A stretch of 32,998 nt of DNA from Neomoorella mulderi (GTDB lineage Bacteria; Bacillota; DSM-521; Neomoorellales; Neomoorellaceae): the NCBI GenBank assembly GCA_011375465.1, contig DRZV01000091.1:1-32998 (forward strand). Reading direction: 5' to 3'. Below, piece by piece: positions 1-8,684 of this stretch. The first letter of the stretch is position 1; each line of letters starts with the position of its first letter. The notes below the pieces were generated by a model. It was not told where the DNA came from, searched no databases, and saw nothing but the letters and a program-made list of their open reading frames with translations. The position numbers and the translations under genes are program-made.

Positions 1-2
1 AG

Positions 3-251
3 CTCTTGCAAATACAGGGGACCCAGGCCCAGGAAAAATTGGATCTCCTGAACCTGTACTTAACCTACCAGGATAAATTGATGGCCCTGAAACCGGCTAA
101 GGTGGTGAGCGGCATAAGAGAGCCGCTCAAGGTAAGGCCCCGGCTGGCCTTGAACGCCTCTCTGGGACTGATATTGGGGGCCATGGTTGGCGTCTTTCTG
201 GCCCTGGCTTCCCATTGGTGGCAGAAGAGAGAGGGTGATGATTATAGCTAG
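3..251 (+). CDS. Chain-length determinant (Wzz/GumC-type) protein, C-terminal fragment
   Basis: Only the last 82 codons or so are present; the gene is cut by the window edge and no internal start should be assumed. The visible part has a helical stretch (EKLDLLNLYLTYQDKLMAL), then a short basic-proline segment ending in VRPRLALN. A single hydrophobic transmembrane helix (SLGLILGAMVGVFLALASHW) and a charged tail close the protein. That order, coiled periplasmic arm then proline-rich segment and final membrane helix, is typical of Wzz-family proteins that set polysaccharide chain length. The next gene, an O-antigen-ligase-like protein, overlaps its end by 14 bases, which fits a cell-surface polysaccharide operon. 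The assignment rests on the C-terminal pattern and the neighbour, not on a complete domain. Confidence 0.6.
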   Translation, partial: LLQIQGTQAQEKLDLLNLYLTYQDKLMALKPAKVVSGIREPLKVRPRLALNASLGLILGAMVGVFLALASHWWQKREGDDYS

Positions 252-2607
252 ATCTAATAGAAAAATCAAGAAAAAGGGGAAAACTTCCCTGGAAGGGGTA
301 GGGGCTGTAGAGGCGTGGTGGCAGGGGATTCTTCCGGAGAGGGGCAATCAGCTGCTCTTCCTCTTCGCCTTTTCCGGCCTGATCCTGCTGCTCTTCTATC
401 CCCCCTTCTTCCGGGGCCTCTTCTTCCCCGGGGAACAGCGCTGGACCCTGGCGTTGGCTTCCCTCCTGGTTTTTTTAACCCTCTGCTGGCAGTTTTCTGC
501 AGGCCAGGGTAGGTTTTTGTCCCACCCCATGGATTACGCTGCCCTGGCCCTGGTCCTGGTTTATGGGCTGGCTGCCCTCCGGCCTGCCAGCTACGATCTG
601 GCCCTGAACGGATTGGCCAAGGTAATCCTTTACTTCTTCACTTTCTGGCTGGTCTCCCGGCTGGCGGGAGGAAAGCGGACTTCCATCATCCTCCACACCC
701 TCTATTTTTCCGCCGCCGGGGTGGCCCTGGCTGCCCTCCTAAGCGCCACGGAAATAATCCAGGTGAAGGACAGCTTCTTGGGAGGGCGGTTTTATTCCAC
801 CCTTCAATACCCCAATGCCCTGGCCAGTTTTGTAGGGGCAGCCCTCATCCTGGGACTTTACTTGTGGGTCCGCTCTCCCCGGTGGAGGGGCTTGGCTTAC
901 GCGGTCTTTAACTACCTCCTGCTCATGGTCTTTATAGGCACCGGATCCCGGGGAGGTTTTTTGGTATTCCCTCCAGTGCTCCTGCTCTATCTGGCCCTCT
1001 CACCCCGGAGCTACCGCAGCCAGACGCTGCTCCATTTGCTGCTCATAACCCCGGCGGCCCTGCTGGCCTGCTCCCGTTTTATCCCCCTAGCCGAAGCCAA
1101 AGCTTTTACCATGGCATGGGGCTGGTTCGGGCTGGGGATCTTGCTGGTGTTGGCCGGGGAGCTTCTTCTGAGATTTTTAGAGACCAGGGCCTCCGCCTTG
1201 GCCCGGTGGGCCCTGGGGCTGCTCTTAATCCTCCTGTTTCTGGGAGGAGGGGCCTTTTACTTATGGCATCAGAAGGCGGCCGCCCCTGCTTCCAGCTCCG
1301 GAGACCTGGGCGTCTGGAGCCGGGTTCTACCTCCCCAGGTGGCCCAGAGGTTGAAGGATTTCAGCCTGGAGACCAAGAGTAGTCGGGAAAGGCTCATCTG
1401 GACAGGGGATGCTCTCAAGATGATAAAAGATAGGCCCATTTTGGGCTTCGGGGGCGGAGGATGGGAGGCGGCCTACCGTGGGTATCAGAGCTATTTCTAC
1501 AACTCCACTCAGGTGCACAACGATTATGCCCAGGTGGCAGTGGAAACGGGTTTGCTGGGGCTGGGGATCTTGGCGGTCTTCTGGTCCCTGTTTTTCTTCT
1601 ACGGTACCAAGCTCTATCTCCACGCTAAAGGGGGGGATAGGCTGGAAGCCCTGTCCTTGCTCCTGGCGGCCTTGACCATAGGCCTGCACGCGGCGATAGA
1701 TTTTGACCTGGCTCTGGGAGCGGTTTCCATGATGCTGTGGGCCCTTTTCGGGCTTGTGCGCTCCAGGGTTCAAGAGATATGGGGCCGGACCTATGCTCCC
1801 AGAAGAGGGGAACTGATGGCCGTGGGGGTTTTGTGCGGGGTCCTGATTGTTTGGAGCCTGCTATACGTGGCCGGGGAGGCCAGCGCCCGGGAAGCCGCGG
1901 CTGCCTACAGCCAGGGGGATTTGGCCCGGGCAACCCGACATATGCGAGAAGCCTGCCTGTATAATCCCTTTTCCGCCACCTACAGAGCGGATCTGGGCCT
2001 TATCCTTTTGCAACAGGGGAAAGAGGAAGAGGCGCTAAACTGGGCCCGGAGGGCCGTCCAGCTGGACCCCTATAACCTAAATGTTTTGGGGAACCTAGCT
2101 TCTATCTATTGGAAAACCGGACAAGGGGAAGAAGCCATAAAGACCATGGAGGAGGCGCGGACCAAGGCCCCTTGGGTGGGGGCGATCTGGGAAAGCCTGG
2201 GCCGCATGTATGTGGAAAGCGGCATCCAGTATCTGCGCTCAGGAGAAAAGGATAAAGCCCGCTGCAGGTTCCAGGAGATGCTATCCCTTTACCAGGAGGC
2301 GGAGTCCCGGATGGCCCTCCTGGAAAAATATAAGGACCTGCACCAGCCCAAGGGTCTACGCTTGAGCCCGGAGATGCAGCTCCTTTGGGGGATATCCCAT
2401 TACTTCTTGGGGGATGAGGTAAAGGCGGCCAAAGGGTTTGAAGCCGCTGCCAAAGAAGCTTCCCTGGCCCAAGAGGCCAGGATGTGGCAGGCCCTTCTGG
2501 CTCACCGGCAGGGGGACCACGAGAAGGCCAAGAGGCTGATGGAAGAATTAAAAGGGGACCCCCGGTGGGCTCAGCTTTACGCTTCCCTGAAGGATCTATC
2601 CCTGTAG
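238..2607 (+). CDS. O-antigen ligase (Wzy/WaaL-like) family membrane protein with C-terminal TPR repeats
   Basis: About 789 residues. The first ~550 residues hold ten or more hydrophobic helices. The large loop has the family signature: RERLIWTGDALKMIKDRP, a glycine-rich GFGGGGWE, then QVHNDYAQVAVETGLLGLG, where a conserved His-Asn and an E-x-G motif precede a membrane helix. The C-terminal ~230 residues are soluble helical repeats (for example ADLGLILLQQGKEEEALNWA and GNLASIYWKTGQGEEAIKTM) of TPR type. Proteins of this family join or polymerise lipid-linked glycans at the outer face of the membrane, and the TPR part may bind partners. I chose ATG at 238, with GAGAGG just upstream, over the in-frame TTG at 187 and GTG at 235. 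It overlaps the upstream Wzz-like gene, implying translational coupling. The true glycan substrate is unknown. Confidence 0.8.
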   Translation: MIIARSNRKIKKKGKTSLEGVGAVEAWWQGILPERGNQLLFLFAFSGLILLLFYPPFFRGLFFPGEQRWTLALASLLVFLTLCWQFSAGQGRFLSHPMDYAALALVLVYGLAALRPASYDLALNGLAKVILYFFTFWLVSRLAGGKRTSIILHTLYFSAAGVALAALLSATEIIQVKDSFLGGRFYSTLQYPNALASFVGAALILGLYLWVRSPRWRGLAYAVFNYLLLMVFIGTGSRGGFLVFPPVLLLYLALSPRSYRSQTLLHLLLITPAALLACSRFIPLAEAKAFTMAWGWFGLGILLVLAGELLLRFLETRASALARWALGLLLILLFLGGGAFYLWHQKAAAPASSSGDLGVWSRVLPPQVAQRLKDFSLETKSSRERLIWTGDALKMIKDRPILGFGGGGWEAAYRGYQSYFYNSTQVHNDYAQVAVETGLLGLGILAVFWSLFFFYGTKLYLHAKGGDRLEALSLLLAALTIGLHAAIDFDLALGAVSMMLWALFGLVRSRVQEIWGRTYAPRRGELMAVGVLCGVLIVWSLLYVAGEASAREAAAAYSQGDLARATRHMREACLYNPFSATYRADLGLILLQQGKEEEALNWARRAVQLDPYNLNVLGNLASIYWKTGQGEEAIKTMEEARTKAPWVGAIWESLGRMYVESGIQYLRSGEKDKARCRFQEMLSLYQEAESRMALLEKYKDLHQPKGLRLSPEMQLLWGISHYFLGDEVKAAKGFEAAAKEASLAQEARMWQALLAHRQGDHEKAKRLMEELKGDPRWAQLYASLKDLSL

Positions 2608-3184
2608 GCCGGCTCTACTATTCCGGTGGAGATCAGGAAGCGCAGCCCTTCCTCCACGCTCATTTCCAGGGGAACAATTTTATCTTCGGGCACCAGAACG
2701 AGAAAGCCAGAGGTGGGCAAGGGCACGTGGGGGATGAACACCTTTAGCAGCTCGGTTCCATCCCGACGAAACAGGCTGCCCGCCTCTCCCACCAGAAACC
2801 CCACGACCCAGTGGCCAGGCTGGGGAAATTCCAGCATGACCACCTGTCGGAGGACCTGCCTGCGGTCGGAGGTGAGGGTTTGGGTTATCTCCTGGCGGGC
2901 CGGTAAATGCTGCTGGCCAGAGGCAGGCTCAGCAGGAGCCTTTCCCCATAGGCCAGCAGCCGCTTGCCTATGAGGTTGGTGGCCAAGATCCCCGCCAGGA
3001 GCACCACCAGCAGGGTCAGGAGCGGTCCCAACCCCGGCAGGGGACGGGGGGTGAACAGCCTTAATGCCCATGCAGCCCATCCGTCCACCAGGACGAAGAG
3101 CTTATACAGCACCCATAGGGTGGCGGCAGCCGGCAGGAGCACAGCTATTCCCGCCGCCAGGTAGTTGGTTATGCGCCTTTTCAA
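2577..3184 (-). pseudogene. DUF502 family membrane protein, broken by one frameshift
   Basis: Two overlapping minus-strand reading frames together make one DUF502 protein of about 202 residues. The first (from TTG at 3184, ribosome site GGAGGG) gives two membrane helices and LLSLPLASSIYRPARR, then stops. The second frame continues with ITQTLTSDRRQVLRQVVMLE, FPQPGHWVVGFLVGEAG, FIPHVPLPTSGFLVLVPEDK and MSVEEGLRFLISTGIVEPAY, the usual second half of the family. One extra base near 2895-2897 would restore the frame (GCC-AxG-GAG-ATA). The change is not in a long homopolymer, so it may be a true mutation or a consensus error. The end overlaps the end of the convergent O-antigen ligase gene by about 31 bases. 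DUF502 proteins have no firm molecular function. Confidence 0.82.
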
Positions 3185-3204
3185 GGCCCCACCCTCCTAG
3201 AAGA

Positions 3205-3789
3205 TCACATAAGCCGGCGTATTTTCTCTTTCTTTTCGTTTAAAAGGGCTTCGTACTGGGAGGACAGCTCCCGCTCCCGCCGGAGCCATTCCTCCTGGAA
3301 GAAGGGCTGTCTCTCCAGCTGGATGTTCACCTTCATGCCCAGCTGGCGTTCCAGGGCTTCCTGGGTTCCAGCCAATCTCTGGCCCATCTCTTCTTTCACT
3401 TCATGGAAAATCTGCTGCTGGGCCTGGAGATAATAAGAAAAGAGATATTCTATCTCTTCGATTATTTTGCGGAGCTTAGATTTGTCTTTTTTTAAGAGCA
3501 GCAACCCCTGGAGGGCCCTCTGGCTGGTCTTGATGCCCTCCTCATCCCGGGGCAGTTGTATGTTCTGCAGGAAGGTTTCCTCCATGCCTTCCCTCACGTA
3601 GGGGAGATCTTCTTCCTTAAAGGATTTCAACACTCCCAGGGGGTCGAAATCCTTTTCCCGCAGAAATTTGGCCGCCAGGGATTGCCCCTGGGGAAAGTAT
3701 TCCAGCCTTTTTAAATCCGCGGCCTCCAGCTTTACGCTGGCAGCCCTCTCCAGGGCCTTTTCATAGGCGCTCTTGATCTTTTCGGCCAT
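3205..3789 (-). CDS. Conserved hypothetical coiled-coil protein
   Basis: I do not recognise the family. The product is 194 residues, starts MAEKIKSAYEKALERAASVK, and is highly charged (rich in Lys, Glu, Gln and Leu) with no membrane segment or signal peptide. Most of it is predicted by eye to be long amphipathic helix, especially KIIEEIEYLFSYYLQAQQQI and the C-terminal RRERELSSQYEALLNEKKEK. It contains no cysteine or obvious catalytic motif. It sits 20 bases upstream of the DUF502 gene and just downstream of the lipoate ligase on the same strand, so the three probably form one transcription unit. It could be a structural or adaptor protein; nothing in the sequence supports a more specific role. 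The coding call rests on length, start context and composition. Confidence 0.8.
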   Translation of the reverse strand: MAEKIKSAYEKALERAASVKLEAADLKRLEYFPQGQSLAAKFLREKDFDPLGVLKSFKEEDLPYVREGMEETFLQNIQLPRDEEGIKTSQRALQGLLLLKKDKSKLRKIIEEIEYLFSYYLQAQQQIFHEVKEEMGQRLAGTQEALERQLGMKVNIQLERQPFFQEEWLRRERELSSQYEALLNEKKEKIRRLM

Positions 3790-3805
3790 CTTATCCTTCG
3801 CTCCT

Positions 3806-4795
3806 TTAGAATAAAAGTTTTAGAAAATCTTCAATGTTGAGCCCGCTTATATAGTATCCTATATCTATTTTTTCTAAAGTTTTCCTTATCTCTTCTTTAT
3901 CATACTTTAAGCCCACCAGCAACCTCTCCAGCTCTTCTTTTTCCCCAGTGCCGAAGAAGTCCCCATAGATATGGGCCTCATTTATTACGCCCTTGTTTAC
4001 TAGAAGCCGTATGTCCAGGGTGCCGACCCCCTCTATCCTTTCCGTATGCTGCAAATTGAATTCGGGAGAGCGGCCGAAATTCCATTCCCAGTTGTGGTAG
4101 CGCTCCTGGGCCAGCTGGTGGATCCTTTCCCAATCTTCCTGGGAGAGGTGATATTGGGGTATCTCTTCCTGCTGGAATATGGCCAAGAGCAGCCTCTTTT
4201 TGAATTCCTCCATGGAAATTTTCTCTTTAAGAAATTCCGAAATGTTGGCCACCCGGCTGCGCACTGACTTTACCCCTTTGGCTGCCATCTTTTTTTCGCT
4301 GACCCGAAGGGCCCTGGTAACCTCTTCCAGATCAGTGTCGAAGAGGAGGGTGCCATGGGTGAACATCCTGTCCTTAGTGGCATACTGGGCATTGCCGGAG
4401 ATCTTTCTGCCTCCTACCTGAATATCGTTCCTGCCGGTTATCTCCGCTTCCACCCCCATCTCCCTCAGAGCCCTGACTATGGGTTCTAAAAAGCGGCGGA
4501 AATTCATGAAGGCCCGGCTGTCGTTATCGGTTATAAAGCTGAAGTTCAGATTGCCCAGATCGTGATATACCGCCCCTCCTCCTGACAGGCGGCGCACCAC
4601 ATGGATGCCTTTGGCTTCCACATACTCCCTGTTTATCTCCTCAAAGGCGTTCTGGTTTTTGCCTATGATGATGCTGGGTTCGTTGATGTAAAAGAGAAAG
4701 TAGTCGTGGTCTCGGGGCAAAAAGCGCACTGCATACTCTTCCAGGGCCAGGTTTATTTGGGGTTTGGTGTGGCCTTGGTTATCGATAAAGAGCAT
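3806..4795 (-). CDS. lplJ: Lipoate-protein ligase (LplA/LplJ type)
   Basis: This enzyme activates lipoate with ATP and attaches it to the lysine of lipoyl domains (E2 subunits of 2-oxoacid dehydrogenases, GcvH) in the cytosol. The family motifs are clear: EPSIIIGKNQNAFEEIN, VVRRLSGGGAVYHDLGNLNF (lipoate/adenylate pocket), GRNDIQVGGRKISGNAQY and THGTLLFDTDLEEV. A C-terminal accessory domain follows, giving about 330 residues as in full-length ligases. I chose ATG at 4795 because the protein then begins MLFIDNQGH, as in Bacillus LplJ, and AAAAGG lies six bases upstream. In-frame GTG at 4810 and ATG at 4801 are alternatives. A 14-bp tandem repeat lies just upstream. The function is confident; no lipoylated partner gene is visible here. 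Confidence 0.93.
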   Translation of the reverse strand: MLFIDNQGHTKPQINLALEEYAVRFLPRDHDYFLFYINEPSIIIGKNQNAFEEINREYVEAKGIHVVRRLSGGGAVYHDLGNLNFSFITDNDSRAFMNFRRFLEPIVRALREMGVEAEITGRNDIQVGGRKISGNAQYATKDRMFTHGTLLFDTDLEEVTRALRVSEKKMAAKGVKSVRSRVANISEFLKEKISMEEFKKRLLLAIFQQEEIPQYHLSQEDWERIHQLAQERYHNWEWNFGRSPEFNLQHTERIEGVGTLDIRLLVNKGVINEAHIYGDFFGTGEKEELERLLVGLKYDKEEIRKTLEKIDIGYYISGLNIEDFLKLLF

Positions 4796-4818
4796 CCCCA
4801 TCCTTTTCACCCCTTATG

Positions 4819-4846
4819 GCATCGATCAATAAGCATCGATCAATAA
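4819..4846. repeat. Two tandem copies of a 14-bp repeat upstream of the lipoate ligase
   Basis: GCATCGATCAATAA occurs at 4819-4832 and again, without a gap, at 4833-4846, followed by the first four bases of a third copy. Read toward lplJ, the repeat lies between a possible minus-strand TAAAAT -10 element (near 4850-4856) and the ribosome binding site, so it would be in the 5' leader or act as an operator. The remaining DNA up to the histidine kinase remnant (about 4857-5093) shows no convincing gene, hairpin terminator or RNA. Confidence 0.7.
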
Positions 4847-5093
4847 GCATTTTACCATAAACCTTCTGGGCCTGCCACCTGGAATCAGTGTCTGGCCTGC
4901 CTTGCCTAGAGGGCCTTGTCCCCCTCCGCCAGACCTTTAGAAGAATGTGGCAGCCCTCCCTGGGTAGACCCCTGGGCCCAATCCTAAGGATGGGACTAAA
5001 AATCCTGGGACCAACGGAGAGACAGCAGGATTTTAAACTTTTTAGGCGAAAACAGTGAATAAAGGCTCTCAGCATAATGGAGTTAAATTGTAG

Positions 5094-6423
5094 ATGCCGG
5101 GAGAAATCTGGCTCCTGTTCCTCGTGGGGTTTCTGGAGTGCTGCGCGGTCATGCTTTTGGGCTTGGCCGTGGTGGGGGAATATCCTTCTTTACCTAAGGT
5201 GAGCGCTGTAGCTATGCTGGGCGCCTTCGCGGTTCTTTATCTGCGGCATCTCTCCCTTTCCTTCTCCCTCCACGCCGTCCCTTTGGTGATCTTCCTCGCC
5301 TTGGCTTTATCCTTATTTTTAAAAGTCAATTTCGTAAAGAGCCTGGTAGCCACCCTCTTGGGCAGCCTTCTACTGGCCCTGGCCGAGAGGGTGTTTTTAT
5401 ACATCATGGTTCAGCTGGCAGTAGATATTGTCCCCTCCTGGCCGAAGCGAAAACCAGATTTTATCTCGCCTTACCTCAGGTGATCCTCCTCAGCTCCCTG
5501 GCCTTGTTCCTGAGAAAAAAAGATTTTCCTTGTTTTCCTTTGTCCTCCCCAGATGGGGGGAGGTAAGGGATAAAGGCCTAGGGAGAAGGGCCTGGATAGT
5601 CCTGGCCCTGGTGCTGTTCCAGACCCTCCTGGCCATCCTGTTCAACAGCCATCTGGTTATGGGAAGCCCCCTGCCGGAGCACTGGCAAATAAAGGTATCT
5701 CTATTTTTTCTTCCCTTTTCCTTCTGACTTCCCTGCGGATTATATACTTCCTCATCCACCTTACCGTTCAGGAAATCCAGCTACAGCAACAGGAGGCCTA
5801 TATGGAAAGCTTAAAAGAGAACCTGGAAAACCTCAGGGCCCAGCGGCATGATTTTGTGAGCCACCTGCAGACCATCTACGGCCTGATCCAGTTGGGGAGA
5901 TTCCAGGAGGCCCAGGATTACATCGCCTCTGTGTGCAGGGAAATAAAACAGCCCGTTTTGAAACTGGCCTTGAGCCAACCCTCCTTGGCCGCCCTTCTCC
6001 AGGCCAAAGCAGATCAAGCGAATTCTCTGGGCATAAAGATTCAATGGGAGATCAAAGATAGCCTGGACGATCTGGAGATCCCTCCTGCAGAGCTTATCAG
6101 CATTGTGGGCAACCTCTTGGACAACTCCATTGAAGCTCTGGCAGATTGGCCAGGAGAAGAAAAGTGCATACTTTTTCGTATTTTTACCACTAAAGAGGGG
6201 TATTATTGTTATAGAGGTGGCCAATACAGGTCCCCCTATACCGTGGGAATGGCAGGAGAAGATTTTCGAAAAGGGCTTCACCACTAAAAAGGATAAAGGA
6301 GAGGGGCGAGGATAGAGCCTGTTTATAGTCAAGCAGCTGGTGGAGAAGCATAGGGGAGAAATCGAAGTCAAGAGCACCTCCAAGGGGAGAGTATTCTCCG
6401 TGCGCTTTCTCCGGCAGGTCTGA
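5094..6423 (+). pseudogene. Decayed sensor histidine kinase (Spo0B-type dimerisation domain, GHKL ATPase)
   Basis: The pieces of one membrane histidine kinase lie in order but in different frames. The N-terminus (from ATG 5094) has several membrane helices. After a frame change near 5455 comes FYLALPQVILLSSLALFLRK, and after another in an A-run near 5520 comes AWIVLALVLFQTLLAILFN. A third change near 5715 leads into the phospho-acceptor helix RHDFVSHLQTIYGLIQLGR (His near 5850). The N-box region IVGNLLDNSIEAL is intact. A further change near 6197 leads to VANTGPPIPWEW and EKIFEKGFTTKKDKGEGRG. An in-frame TAG at 6312-6314, where Leu-Gly is usual, precedes LFIVKQLVEKHRGEIEVKS and the end. About four indels plus a nonsense and an adjacent missense change point to a real pseudogene, though some homopolymer sites could be consensus errors. 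No response regulator is adjacent. Confidence 0.8.
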
Positions 6424-6454
6424 GTGTGGTATATTGGGGTGAGGGGGGAGCGGG

Positions 6455-7504
6455 ATGGATCTGAGGGGAATGTACCTGGAGGAACTGAAGGAACTGGCCT
6501 CCAAGATGGGGGAGCCTCCATATCGGGGGCAGCAGATATTTATCTGGATCCATAGAAGGCTGGCCCTGGCGGTGGAGGAGATGACCGACCTCCCCCTGGC
6601 CTTCCGGGATCAGCTCTCCTCTTCCCATCCCTTGCCGCCCCTGAAGATCCTGGAGAGCAGCACTTCTGCCCTTGATAACACCCTAAAGCTGCTCCTGGAG
6701 CTGCCGGACGGGGAGAAGGTGGAGTGTGTGTTGATGGAGCAAGGGGGGAGGCGGACCGCCTGCCTTTCTTCCCAAGCTGGCTGTCCTTTGGGCTGCAGGT
6801 TCTGCGCCACAGGGCAGGGGGGCTTCCGCCGCAACCTCACCGCCGGGGAGATGATCCTCCAGGCGGTGGCCCTTTTGAGGAAGGCCAGGGAAGGGGATCC
6901 CAAGGCTTCCCTTACCAATATAGTGTTTATGGGCATGGGGGAGCCCCTTTTAAATCTGGAGCAGGTCCTGAGGGCCTGCCGTCTCTTCCAACACCCGAAA
7001 GGTTGGAACATAAGCCACCGAAAGATAACCATATCCACTTGCGGTCTGGTTCCCCAGATAATAAAACTGGCAGAAGAAAAACCCCCTTTGGAGTTGGCCG
7101 TCTCCCTTCATGCCACCACCGATGATATCCGTTCAGAACTTATGCCCATAAACCGCCAATATCCCCTGAAGGATGTCCTGGAAGCCTGCCGTTATTACGC
7201 CCGGGTCACCGGCAGGAGGGTGACCCTTGAATACGCCCTCATAAAGGGGGTAAACGATAGCCGGAAGGATGCCCGACGGCTGGGCCGGCTCCTTAAGGGG
7301 ATGCTGGCCTTTGTAAATCTGATCCCCCTGAATCCTGTGTCTGGCATTCCCTACCAGGGGGTGGGGGAGGAAAAGGCAAAAACCTTCGCCCGATGGTTGA
7401 CCCAAGAGGGAATAGAGGTGGCGGTGAGGAGGAGCCGGGGCAGGGATATAGAGGCTGCTTGTGGTCAACTCCGGGCCCGCCGGGAAAGGGGGGAGAAATA
7501 TTAA
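6455..7504 (+). CDS. rlmN: 23S rRNA (A2503-C2) / tRNA (A37-C2) methyltransferase RlmN
   Basis: RlmN is a radical SAM enzyme that methylates C2 of A2503 in 23S rRNA, and A37 in some tRNAs, through a methyl-cysteine intermediate. The 349 residues match the usual length. The iron-sulfur site is C110-PLG-C114-RF-C117, followed by ATGQGGFRRNLTAGEM. FMGMGEPLLN, STCGLVPQI and LAVSLHATTDDIR are the conserved SAM and Asn motifs. The methyl-carrying cysteine is Cys336 in RGRDIEAACGQLR. The start ATG follows a G-rich ribosome site (GAGGGGGGAG). It is the first intact gene of the long operon, 31 bases after the kinase remnant. In Bacillus subtilis rlmN also sits directly upstream of prpC-prkC; here four additional genes are placed around that junction. 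Confidence 0.96.
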   Translation: MDLRGMYLEELKELASKMGEPPYRGQQIFIWIHRRLALAVEEMTDLPLAFRDQLSSSHPLPPLKILESSTSALDNTLKLLLELPDGEKVECVLMEQGGRRTACLSSQAGCPLGCRFCATGQGGFRRNLTAGEMILQAVALLRKAREGDPKASLTNIVFMGMGEPLLNLEQVLRACRLFQHPKGWNISHRKITISTCGLVPQIIKLAEEKPPLELAVSLHATTDDIRSELMPINRQYPLKDVLEACRYYARVTGRRVTLEYALIKGVNDSRKDARRLGRLLKGMLAFVNLIPLNPVSGIPYQGVGEEKAKTFARWLTQEGIEVAVRRSRGRDIEAACGQLRARRERGEKY

Positions 7505-7508
7505 CTGG

Positions 7509-8240
7509 ATGGAAAGGGTGGAGCGCTTCTGGCGCAAGATCTTCGAAGGGCTTTTCCGGGGGGGAGAAGGGCCTTCCCTGCAACCGGTAGAGATTGCCAA
7601 GAAACTATTGAAGACCATGCAGTCCCGCCGCACCATCAGCGTGAGCAGGATCTATGTGCCCAACGTGTACACCGTTTACCTCAGCCCTAAAGACTTTGAA
7701 AACCTGGCCCCCTTTGAAAAATCCCTATGCCAAGAGCTGGCCCAGTACCTGTCCCAAAAAGCGCAAGATCAGAGGTTCAGCATGGTGGGGCCGGTGAGGG
7801 TTTCCATGGAACTGGAAGAGGAGTTGCCCCCAGGAGAGGTGAGGATCTACGCCCGGATGGAGGAAGCCGCGGAGCCGGAATCGGCAGGGGACTGGGAAGA
7901 CCATACGGTGATGTATGCCAAGGAGGAGTCCTTGGGGGGAAGAAGGCCTTCTTACAGGCTTCAAGTGGTGTCCGGGCCCGATTCAGGTCGCGTTTTCCCT
8001 TTAGAATCGGGGAGGCAGATCCTGGGGCGCCATCCTTCCTGCGATTTTGTCCTTACCGATGAGCAGGTTTCCCGCAGGCACTGTCAACTGGAAGAGGTTC
8101 ATGACAGGTGGTTCTTGGTGGATTTGGGCAGCCGGAACGGCACTCTGGTAAACGGAGAACCGGTGGAGAGGGTGTTTCTCCAGCCGGGGGACCGTATCCA
8201 GTTGGGCCGAACTGTGATAGAATTCCAAATAGGGGAATAA
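7509..8240 (+). CDS. FHA-domain protein with N-terminal DUF3662 (FhaA-like)
   Basis: The 243-residue product begins MERVERFWRKIFEGLF. The first ~125 residues match the DUF3662 region of actinobacterial FhaA, including VEIAKKLLKTMQSRRTISVS and RIYVPNVYTVYLSPKDFENL. A short linker leads to an FHA phosphothreonine-binding domain (about residues 155-240) with the landmarks ILGRHPSCDFVL, VSRRHCQL and DLGSRNGTLVNG. FHA domains bind phosphothreonine, so a target phosphorylated by the downstream PASTA kinase is a natural partner. No membrane segment is present. I chose ATG 7509, five bases past the rlmN stop, because the domain begins there; the G-rich ribosome site is a little far (about 12 bases). 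The order FhaA, FhaB, phosphatase, SEDS, PBP, kinase is that of the Mycobacterium fhaA-pknB cluster. Confidence 0.88.
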   Translation: MERVERFWRKIFEGLFRGGEGPSLQPVEIAKKLLKTMQSRRTISVSRIYVPNVYTVYLSPKDFENLAPFEKSLCQELAQYLSQKAQDQRFSMVGPVRVSMELEEELPPGEVRIYARMEEAAEPESAGDWEDHTVMYAKEESLGGRRPSYRLQVVSGPDSGRVFPLESGRQILGRHPSCDFVLTDEQVSRRHCQLEEVHDRWFLVDLGSRNGTLVNGEPVERVFLQPGDRIQLGRTVIEFQIGE

Positions 8241-8243
8241 AGC

Positions 8244-8684
8244 ATGTTTGACTTGCTGTTGTTCCTCTTTCGGTTCGGTGCCGTGGCTGTCCTTTACCTG
8301 TTCCTGTGGCAGGCCCTCAAGATCATGGTGAGGGATCTGGAGATCCCCCAGCCTCAAGCCCAGGGGCTTTTTTTAAAAAAAGGTTTTTACCTGGTGGTGC
8401 TGGAGCCGGGAAAGAGCTCCCTCCAGAGGAGGCAGAAGTTTTATCTGTCCCCCGATATCACCATTGGCCGGGATCCCCAAAACCACGTGGTCATAGAGGA
8501 TCCCTATGTTTCTTCCCAACATGCCCTTATCACCTGCAGGGAGGGGAGGTGGTGCATAACCGATTTGAACAGCACCAACGGCACTTATGTGAATGGAAAA
8601 AGGGTCCAGGAGAATGAGCCTTTAAATCACGGAGATATGGTGAGGATAGGGACGGTTATTTTCAAGGTGGGGTGGGAGGAATGA
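8244..8684 (+). CDS. Membrane-anchored FHA-domain protein (FhaB-like)
   Basis: The protein has 146 residues. One N-terminal membrane helix (FDLLLFLFRFGAVAVLYLFL) is followed by a cytosolic linker and one FHA domain (about residues 70-142) with ITIGRDPQNHVVI, VSSQHALI and DLNSTNGTYVNGKRV. This is the FhaB/FipA layout: an anchored phosphothreonine reader that in mycobacteria links kinase signalling to cell-wall and division proteins. The gene follows the FhaA-like gene after three bases, and its stop codon overlaps the start of the phosphatase gene (ATGA), implying coupled translation. The absence of a second domain separates it from larger FHA proteins of secretion systems. The function as an anchored phospho-reader is inference from domains and gene order. 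Confidence 0.88.
   Translation: MFDLLLFLFRFGAVAVLYLFLWQALKIMVRDLEIPQPQAQGLFLKKGFYLVVLEPGKSSLQRRQKFYLSPDITIGRDPQNHVVIEDPYVSSQHALITCREGRWCITDLNSTNGTYVNGKRVQENEPLNHGDMVRIGTVIFKVGWEE

Noticed and set aside
4779..5075. 98-codon minus-strand open frame upstream of lplJ
   Set aside because: No ribosome site, no domain, composition unlike neighbours, and it covers the tandem repeat and the lplJ start region.
5811..6521. 236-codon minus-strand open frame over the histidine kinase remnant
   Set aside because: The plus strand carries clear kinase motifs in order; the antisense product has no family features.
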